Below, in pieces: positions 56,094 through 64,000 of a stretch of 64,000 nt of DNA. The position numbers were made by a program, and so were the translations under genes. Origin of the DNA: Anadara kagoshimensis (lineage: Eukaryota; Mollusca; Bivalvia; Arcoida; Arcidae); contig CM037874.1 of assembly GCA_021292105.1 (NCBI GenBank), positions 36,320,185 to 36,384,184 of the forward strand, given 5' to 3'. The number at the start of each line of letters is the position of its first letter. The first letter of the stretch is position 1. The notes beneath the pieces were generated by a model. The model ran no database searches, was not told the DNA's origin, and saw only the letters and a list, made by a program, of their open reading frames with translations.

Positions 56094-58407
56094 ACATATA
56101 ATAAGATATTCCAAAATAGAAGTCATTTCATGATGTCACAATCTATATCTGCCACATATCATAAGATATTACCAAAAAAAGGAGTTATTTAATGATTTCA
56201 CAGTCTATATCTGCCACATATCATCAGATATTTCTAAATAGTAGTCATTCCATGATGTCACAGTCCATATCTGCCACATATCATCAGATATTTCTAAATA
56301 GAGGTCATTCCATGATGTCACAGTTCATATCTGCCAAATATCATAAGATATTTCTAAATAGCGGTCATTCCATGATGTCACAATCCATATCTGCCACATA
56401 TCATAAGATAATACCAAATAGGAGTCATTTCATGATGTCACAGTCTTTATCTGCCACATATCATGAGATATTTCTAAATAGGAGTCATTTCATGATGTCA
56501 CAGTCCATATTTGCCACATATCATAAGATATTTCTAAATAGGAGTCATTCCATGATGTCACAATCCATACCTGCCACATATCATAAGATATTTCTAAATA
56601 GGAGTCATTCCATGATGTCACAGTCCATATCTGCCACATATCATAAGATATTTCTAAATAGGAGTCATTTCATGATGTCACAGTCTTTATCTGCCACATA
56701 TCATAAGATATTTCTAAATAGTAGTCATTCCATGATGTCACAGTCCATATCTGCCACATATCATAAGATATTTCTAAATAGAGGTCATTCCATGATGTCA
56801 CAGTTCATATCTGCCAAATATCATAAGATATTTTTAAATAGTAGTCATTCCATGATGTCACAGTCTTTATCTGCCAATTATCATAAGATATTTCTAAATA
56901 GAGGTCATTCCATGATGTCCAGTCCATATCTGCCAAATATCATAAGATATATCTAAATAAAGGTCATTCCATGATGTCACAGTCCATATCTGCCACATAT
57001 CATAAGATAATACCAAATAGGAGTCATTTCATGATGTCACAGTCTTTATCTGCCACATATCATAAGATATTTCTAAATAGGAGTCATTTCATGATGTCAC
57101 AATCTATATCTGCCACATATCATAAGATAATACCAAATAGGAGTCATTTCATGATGTCACAGTCTTTATCTGCCACATATCATAAAATATTTCTAAATAG
57201 AAGTCATTTCATGATGTCACAATCTATATCTGCCACATATCATAAGATAATTCCAAATAGGAGTCATTTCATGATGTCACAGTCTTTATCTGCCACATAT
57301 CATAAGATATTTCTAAATAGGAGTCATTTAATGATGTCACAGTCCATATCTGCCACATATCATAAGATATTTCTAAATAGGAGTCATTCCATGATGTCAC
57401 AATCCATATCTGCCACATATCATAAGATATTTCTAAATAGTAGTCATTCCATGATGTCACAGTCCATATCTGCCACATATCATAAGATATTTCTAAATAG
57501 AGGTCATTCCATGATGTCACAGTCCATATCTGCCACATATCATAAGATATTTCTAAATAGAGATCATTCCACGATGTCACAGTCCATATCTGCCACATAT
57601 CATAAGATATTTCTAAATAGTAGTCATTCCATGATGTCACAGTCCATATCTGCCAAATATCATAAGATATTTCTAAATAGAGGTCATTCCATGATGTCAC
57701 AGTCCATATCTGACACATATCATAAGATATTTCTAAATAGAGGTCATTCCATGATGTCACAGTCCATATCTGTCACATATCATAAGATATTTCTAAATAG
57801 TAGTCATTCCATGATGTCACAGTCCATATCTGCCAAATATCATAAGATATTTCTAAATAGAGGTCATTCCATGATGTCACAGTCCATATCTGACACATAT
57901 CATAAGATATTTCTAAATAGAGGTCATTCCATGATGTCACAGTCCATATCTGTCACATATCATAAGATATTTCTAAATAGGAGTCATTTCATGATGTCAC
58001 AGTCTATATCTGTCACATATCATAAGATATTTCTAAAAAGGAATCATTTGATGATGTCAGTCTATATGATTATCTGCCATATATCCTAAGATACCGCCAC
58101 ATAAGAAGTCATTTCATGATGTCACAGTCCATATCTGCCACATATTATAAGATATATATTTCCAAAAAGGAGTTATTTAATGATGTCACAGTCCATATCT
58201 GCCACATATATTAAGATATTCCAAAATAAGAGTCATTTCATGATGTCGCAGTCTATATCTGCCACATATCATAAGATATTGCCAAAAAGGAGTCATTTAA
58301 TGATGTCATAGTCCATATCTGCCACACATTATAGGATATTGCCAAAAAGAAGTTTTTTTATTGCTGCCACAGTCCATATCTGCCACATATCAAAGATATT
58401 TCTAAAT
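56094..58407 (+). repeat. 60-bp satellite, about 38 copies
   Basis: A unit like CATGATGTCACAGTCCATAT, CTGCCACATATCATAAGATA, TTTCTAAATAGGAGTCATTC repeats without spacers. Because 60 is divisible by 3 and the unit lacks stops in one frame on each strand, long ORFs appear (20-residue period MMSQSISATYHKIFLNRSHS on plus, WNDLYLEISYDMWQI on minus). Edge units are more diverged than central ones, as expected from unequal crossing-over. Higher-order periods of 120 bases (about 56980..57300) and 180 bases (57601..57960) are visible. TGATGTCA occurs in nearly every unit. Confidence 0.95.
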
Positions 58408-58719
58408 GCCCTTAATAAAAAAAATTTGAACATCAATGCAATGCCTGAAACATTTTCAGAATTACAATTTCCCTTATGACTAGGACTCTGAAATATTACA
58501 AGTTTCAATTGAAAAACATGTACTTGTATAATAGCCGAAAGCACTCTATAAAATGCTAATAAAATGTCAAACGAATAAATTAATAAATGAATTAACAAAT
58601 TGATTCTATATGGTATATCATATCTGATGTAACACGTTACATACGCGATTAATAATGTTCTAAAACAGCATTGTTATCTATAGACAGTAAGTAAAAACTG
58701 GAAAACTGTGAGCCACAAA

Positions 58720-58960
58720 ATCACAAAAAATACCCCCCCGCTCTCAAAAAGCCATCGGATCAAATTTTTAAATAGGAGGTGCACATCTTCATTATATCAC
58801 AAAGATTGTGTGACAGTTTCATGAAAATACATTGAAGGGCTTAGGAGGAGTTGCGGATAAGAGATAGGTACCCTAAGGTGTAACGGAAGGACGGACGGAC
58901 ACACGAACGGACACCCCTATCACTATATACCCCCCACTTTTTAAGCGGGGGTATAACAAG
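58720..58960 (+). repeat. Interspersed repeat fragment (GCGGGGGTATAA end)
   Basis: Contains GGACGGACGGACACAC and ends ACTTTTTAAGCGGGGGTATA. A similar end lies at about 60550. The rest of 58,410-59,820 is AT-rich with no gene seen. Confidence 0.5.
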
Positions 58961-59829
58961 TATTAATTTACATGCAATAAATAAGTTTTATGTGTTCCCT
59001 TTGGTTTAAATTATAACAAAATAATTATAAATTACGCAACAGTTGGTCTGTAAAACAATAATACATCACTATAATATATAATACATATCTCTATTTTCAA
59101 AACAAAATAGTAAGTGGTCTGAAATAGATTTCTTTTTTTAAAAAAGCTCTAAAATGACCTAAAGTAGATGAACTTTGAGATTGATTGTTTTGGAAAAAGC
59201 GGGCACTAAAAAATTTTATCTTGAGAAAAACAGAATTAGATCCCTTTTTTAACAAAAGTGGTATTTCTTTTCGGTTTGTTGTGCTTCACTTAATTCTATA
59301 AAAAATCATTATTAATTATTTGACTTTTAGTCTATTAATATTATTACAATCAGCTTATATAAATATACCAGCAGATGGTCTGGAAAACGACCACCAATTA
59401 ATATAAACTATTTTAAAATAACACATATAAATATATAAGTTCAATGTCAGTCCAAAATAATCAATGAACCAAATAAGTATTTATGTTGTCTTGCCTTGTC
59501 TTGCTTGTCTGTTTTTTCTATTGCTGTCTTGTTCTTGATTGTTAGTTGTGGCTAGGTACCTGTTATTAGTTATAAATTATTTAGTCGATTTTAATGATAT
59601 CAAGAATAAAATACAGAAAGTTGTCGCTGAAAAATTTACAAGGTTAAAAATATTGCAATGGCATTAGTAAAAAAAAACATTTTCTCATAATAACCAAGTG
59701 TCATCCAATATCAGTATCCATCTGTTGTCGTGTTTGATTTTCCGTTTGTTGTTTGTGAACCTAGTTGTATAGTTTGCAAATAAATTGTTGACTCATGGAT
59801 ATTGCAAGCCTAGGCCCCTAAAACGTTTT

Positions 59830-60105
59830 ATGGCCGTCATCAAAGTTTTATAGAAAGTTTGGTGTCTCTCTGTTCAGGATTGTCCTGGATATATTTTACG
59901 GTTCATAGTTCCATGTTCCTTTCACACAATTTTGATTACACACGTGTCGGGTGTACCTATCTAAACATAAGGTACTTTCCCTTCCGGAGCACCTGACATC
60001 ACTTCCCTGGTGGAAGTTCACGTGTCTAACCTAACTTGTCAGTTCCAAAGTTTTTACTTTGCTTCTGCATTGTGATTCGGACATGGATTAGTATGTTTGT
60101 TTTTG
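59830..60105 (+). repeat. Family A element, full length
   Basis: Starts TTATGGCCGTCATCAAAG and ends ATTAGTATGTTTGTTTTTG, matching the ends defined by the empty site in the palindrome. About 276 bases. Middle has CTTCCGGAGCACCTGAC and CCTGGTGGAAGTTCACGTG. Confidence 0.75.
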
Positions 60106-60169
60106 ATTACTACAAGGCATATGATACCAACTACAAAACACTTTCTACATTTACAATAAGAAGTACCAG

Positions 60170-60560
60170 TATAAAACTAGAGCTGTCTCTTGAGAGCTAA
60201 ATACCCTCTCTCAATCATTTAATGTTTCCCACGACCTTGACCTTTCTGATATGACCTTGGTTCAAGGTAATGGCACACCGATAGGCCGTGGAGATTATTT
60301 ATGTGAAGTTTCATAACAGTCGTCTAAAGCAGATATGAGATTTGACTTGGGTATGATTATCAAACATACTTTTCCCGCGACCTTCCCCGTTTTGATATGA
60401 ATCGGATTCAAGGTCATGACACACCTTTGGATCATGAAGAAGACTCATGTGAAGTTTTATGACAGTCGTACAAAGTAGCTTTGAGATATAGCCCTGATAC
60501 TATTTGACACGGACAGACAGGCAGATTTCTAAATACCCCATCAAACTATTTTGCGGGGGT
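60170..60560 (+). repeat. Interspersed repeat (GCGGGGGTATAA end)
   Basis: GACCTTGACCTTTCTGATAT, two GTGAAGTTTYATRACAGTCGT blocks about 150 bases apart, GGACAGACAGGCAG and end ATTTTGCGGGGGTATAAA. The internal duplication suggests a tandem origin. Confidence 0.5.
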
Positions 60561-60594
60561 ATAAATATCATATTTGTAGCGTCGTATTTTTAGT

Positions 60595-60758
60595 AGATTT
60601 GGCTATTTTACAAGTACTATATTAGTTTTAGATGAATAACATATACGTGTGTAGCACCATTAGATAAATAGCGAATAGATTTGGCTATTTTACAAGTACT
60701 ATATTAGTTTTAGATGAATAACATATACGTGTGTAGCACCATTAGATAAATAGCGAAC
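60595..60758 (+). repeat. 82-bp exact tandem duplication
   Basis: Two apparently identical head-to-tail copies of a unit containing GGCTATTTTACAAGTACT and ACGTGTGTAGCACC. No differences seen, so recent. Confidence 0.9.
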
Positions 60759-60784
60759 CCTTATTATTTCAATAATAAATAATA

Positions 60785-60915
60785 ATTTGCTCCTTCCGGA
60801 GCACCCAGCCTCACTTCCCTGGTGGAAGATCACGTGTTTGGCCTAGCTTGTCAGTTTAAAAGTTTTTATTTTGCTTCACGATTGTGATGTGGACATGGAT
60901 CAGTATGTTTGCTTT
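60785..60915 (+). repeat. Family A 3' half
   Basis: GAGCACCCAGCCTCACTTCC, GGTGGAAGATCACGTG, CAGTATGTTTGCTTTG. The 5' part is absent. Confidence 0.6.
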
Positions 60916-61198
60916 GATTTTTAGGATTAGGTGCGTTTCAAAACATTGTAGTTTAGTGTTTATTTTGTATATTTACGATACAATATCATTAGCATTTGAA
61001 GGGTATATAGTTACACTGAAATGCTTACATTATTTTTTTCTTGAATTTCTATAGGCAAACTATATAATTGTTGATTTACTGTATAATAGGTCTTTAATCT
61101 CACCATTTGGCATATACTAGAGTGTCCGTCAAAATTAAGCAGTTTTATATTTTGTTAACCGATTTGTGTAATTTCTGTCTTTACCACCTGCTCTGTAC

Positions 61199-61216
61199 CC
61201 CCCCCCCCCCCCCCCG
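61199..61216 (+). repeat. Poly-C tract
   Basis: Eighteen C in a row, prone to sequencing error. Similar G/C runs lie at 14483, 19060, 20670 and 24480. Confidence 0.9.
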
Positions 61217-61341
61217 CTTCTTCCTGTTGACGAACATTTTAGTCATCAAATTACAACTGTAATTGCTATTGATTCTTTAGTCGATATGTTATATAATTAT
61301 ATTGATAATTTTGCTCTGACAGTATTAAATTTACCATATTA

Positions 61342-61442
61342 TTGATCAGGCATTTTAATATTAGCCCAGTTATTTGGTGTGTCGAGCAATATGGCATACC
61401 GAAGCCAAATAACTGGGACAATGTGAAAATACCTGATTAATG
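61342..61442. mobile_element. About 100-bp hairpin element
   Basis: TGATCAGGCATTTTAATATT and CAGTTATTTGGTGTGTCG on the left pair with CCAAATAACTGGGACAATG and ATACCTGATTAA on the right. It looks like a minimal MITE. The DNA from 60,930 to 62,590 otherwise shows no gene. Confidence 0.65.
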
Positions 61443-62597
61443 ATAATTTTATTAATTAAGATTAATTTTCATACTCTCAATGAATTTATCAGTATCGTCG
61501 ATTGTTACATCAACAAAATTATTTTGTGGCAAGTGTTGATTGGTATCAGAGAACGTTTTCTAAGTTAGAATCTTCCATTTCTGTCATCATTTCATAGTGT
61601 GATAGGTCATGCGATAAAACCTCAAGCATGACTTCCCCTGTCTGACATTCGCTGCATCACGTTGTTGTTGTGCGAGTGTTTGTAAACATACCGCGTCAAA
61701 GAAACGCTTACAACACATGAGAGACGAGCAAATGAAAATGTGTAGCTTTTTGTAATATTTTGTGAGAAACTTTTATTGTTATATTTTTTTATCAAACAAA
61801 AGCAACTTTTCCACATAAAATAAGCATATTTTGTAATCGGAAAAAAGTTTTAATTTGCACTTACCTCTATTGGATCTTCAGAAGCGTTACGTGGTCATTG
61901 GCCCAGTTTTGTGAATTTATTGTCGAGGCAGATGTTTACGTTTTGTATCAATAACACATGTTTTAATTAATAGATTTGTTTTATATATCAAAAGAGATAA
62001 ATTTGTCCGATTTGTTTAAAGTTATTGAATGATGTGCAATAGATCATAAGTGGGTGAAATGATTGACAATTAACTTTCACATAAATACAGGTCTGTTTTA
62101 CCCAAGAGCTGTAGCTGTTCCGAATTGTAACGGTGCGCACTGGTGAAACTTTCAAGTTTTCATTACTGAACTGTAAGTATTATCATTTTATACTTTTTAA
62201 TCTCTAAGGATATATCAAAAGTTTTATATAAGTTTTATAATATTACCTCTTCAAAGATTTGATAATGCAACTTTTACTTTAACTGAATTCGAGGGGATCC
62301 CAAAACTGCAAAGTCCTTATTTACTTGAACATGATGACTAACTACATATAATTGGTAATGTTACTTTAATTCTTTCTCCGAATATTTTACATTTGCGAAG
62401 CATCCAGATGCATATGGTTAAAGTAAAACCATTCAAATTGAATTCCGGTTTCGTTTTGATTCACAATTGGTGTGAAAACGTGAAAAAATCAGGGAAAATA
62501 CATTAAAACGTTGGATGTCGTAAATTATAAATGTGGTGTCGGCAAATTTAAAAATTATCTACACTTTTTACTAAACAAAATATAATTTTTACAACCA

Positions 62598-62935
62598 CTG
62601 CAGTAGCTCAGTTGTTAGAATTTTTGCCTTGTAACTGGTAGGTCATGTGTTCGAAATTCGACAAGGTGTGACCCAAGACTTGAAAATGAGTAGTTTCTGT
62701 TCTTTCGCAAAGCGCTTTGCATTATTTAATGAAAATCACGGTGGTTTTTTGGATGGGAACTAAAAATAGAGGTTAAATGTCACGGTTGTCTTTGCACGAT
62801 AAAGAAACCTGTCGTATTAAATCATCAGCGCAATGCAAGGAAGAAATTCTGCACGTTTACCTATAGCTGGCGACGACTGGATATGAGTGAAATATTCTTG
62901 ACTGGGATATTAAACACACTTACTCAACTGAATTC
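62598..62935 (+). mobile_element. tRNA-derived SINE, family D (full length)
   Basis: Head GCAGTAGCTCAGTTGTTAGA with a degraded B-box (GTGTTCGAAATTCGAC), body CTGTTCTTTCGCAAAGCGCT and tail CTATAGCTGGCGACGACTGG, ATATGAGTGAAATATTCTTG, ACTGGGATATTAAAC. About 338 bases. Confidence 0.85.
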
Positions 62936-63082
62936 TTGACAGTCTGACAAATGTAAAAAAACTTTACAAAATATAGCTCGTATTTCTTTAGAATTATTTT
63001 TAATGTAGTATGAAACGTCTGCTATTGTATTGCCTGTATTGTAACAATAGCTTCCCAACAATAAATACATTCTATAGAAAAA

Positions 63083-63139
<57 letters not shown>

Positions 63140-63209
63140 CGTGCGAAAAAAAATGTGAATTTGAATTTGAATAAATTTGAATGTGTGTGTGTGTGTGTGT
63201 GTTGTAGAG

Positions 63210-63268
<59 letters not shown>
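63083..63268 (+). repeat. (GT)n, (GT)n, (GA)n compound microsatellite
   Basis: GT run of about 28 units, a short unique piece with AATTTGAATTTGAATAAATT, a second GT run, then GA of about 30 units. No gene in it. Confidence 0.95.
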
Positions 63269-63272
<4 letters not shown>

Positions 63273-63715
63273 GCCCAACATCCTTGCGAGTTCTAACGCA
63301 CTAGATCGATGTCTGCTATTTTTTATTGGACTGATATGTTTATGATGAAAACAATTTCAATAGTATGTCGAAGGTTTGAAAAAAGTTGATTATCAAATAA
63401 CAAATAATTTTAAACAAGAGAATACAATCTTTAGTTTGATTGGAATTATCTTTCCATTTGGTATCTACGAAATGAAATTACATGTAGATGTATGTTTAAA
63501 TATACACATGGTAGACATGAATTAGTCTATTTCTTTTTGATGGTAGCTAAATATCCTGAAATCGTTGAATTTATAATTGTTAGCTACTTTAAAGAAATTA
63601 AAATAAGAGCTGACGACTAAAATTGTCTAAGTATTTTTATGTCCTTTATATTGTCGAAGTATTTTTAATGTAATATTTAATTTTCAGATTTACTGGTAGG
63701 AGCAGAGGTCGAACA

Positions 63716-63785
63716 ATGTTGAAATATTTTTTGGCTCTTTTCCTTCTGGTTGTAATTTACAATCAAGTGGTGGAAAGTAGTAATG
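63716..63785 (+). CDS. First coding exon (signal peptide) of a gene leaving the window
   Basis: An acceptor-like TTTAATTTTCAG ends at 63687, followed by a 28-base leader and ATG. It encodes MLKYFLALFLLVVIYNQVVE then SSN, a clear signal peptide, ending AATG|GTAAGT in phase 1. So this is exon 2 or later, carrying the start codon of a secreted or membrane protein. The remaining exons lie beyond 64,000. Nothing identifies the family. Confidence 0.6.
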
Positions 63786-64000
63786 GTAAGTTTTTTTTTA
63801 TTTATTTATATACATGTACTAATTACAACATATGTAGTATCATACCTACGTTTTAAAAAGTATGCTGTTCCCCAATCAACATTTTAATCACGTAAAATGT
63901 GTCATATAGCGTGGGAAATGAATTTTAATCTGAATTAGCCTATAAAACATAAGATTATATAAGTTTTAAAATATTTAAATTCAATTTTTAATAAAATTGC

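Noticed and set aside
56192-58089. Long ORFs with a 20-residue repeat, on both strands
   Set aside because: They follow from a 60-bp satellite whose length is divisible by three. Single-base deletions break the frame and there is no promoter or non-repetitive part.
56094-58407. CRISPR array
   Set aside because: There are no unique spacers; the whole 60-bp unit repeats. The host is an animal.
63072-63304. VCVCV, HTHTH and LSLSL reading frames
   Set aside because: Translations of GT and GA dinucleotide repeats; the same applies at 54395..54667, 16148..16456 and 34193..34384.

Overview
The window looks like AT-rich nuclear DNA from a marine bivalve mollusc. Genes are small and split by introns. 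A gypsy retrotransposon with the layout of the bivalve Steamer elements is present. Several short non-autonomous transposon families, tRNA-derived SINEs and long microsatellites fill the spaces between genes. No bacterial operons, rRNA or CRISPR arrays were seen.

Bases 1 to about 39,661 form one huge imperfect inverted repeat. The left arm (1..21928) is the reverse complement of the right arm (23159..39661). They are separated by about 1.2 kb of decayed LINE sequence. The left arm is cut by the window edge. Each arm carries one copy of a five-exon gene for a secreted protein with signal peptide, PAN/apple, Cys-rich linker, sushi (CCP) and C-type lectin parts. The left copy is on the minus strand (2559..11683) and the right copy on the plus strand (30181..37659), so they face away from each other. 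Each has a TATA box about 1 kb upstream of its ATG. Exons 1-3 differ by about 2-3% between copies, whereas the two lectin exons differ by about 9% and 16%, mostly by amino-acid changes.

The arms also differ by insertions, and each empty site can be read in the other arm. Left-only insertions lie at 94..395, 12836..14506 and 18924..20633. The last holds further elements nested inside it. One right-only insertion lies at 36944..37222.

Bases 39,662 to 64,000 are single-copy relative to the palindrome. They hold a tRNA-Cys gene (48085..48156), a candidate small secreted Cys-rich peptide gene (exons at 47244, 54390 and 56006), and an intact 4.65-kb Steamer-like retrotransposon (49706..54352). Beyond that are a 2.3-kb satellite of 60-bp units, several inverted-repeat elements with readable target duplications, and the signal-peptide exon of another gene at the right edge (63716..63785). 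The 47-48 kb block (signal exon followed by an opposite-strand tRNA-Cys) is an older relative of a block in both palindrome arms, where the exon and the tRNA are now relics.
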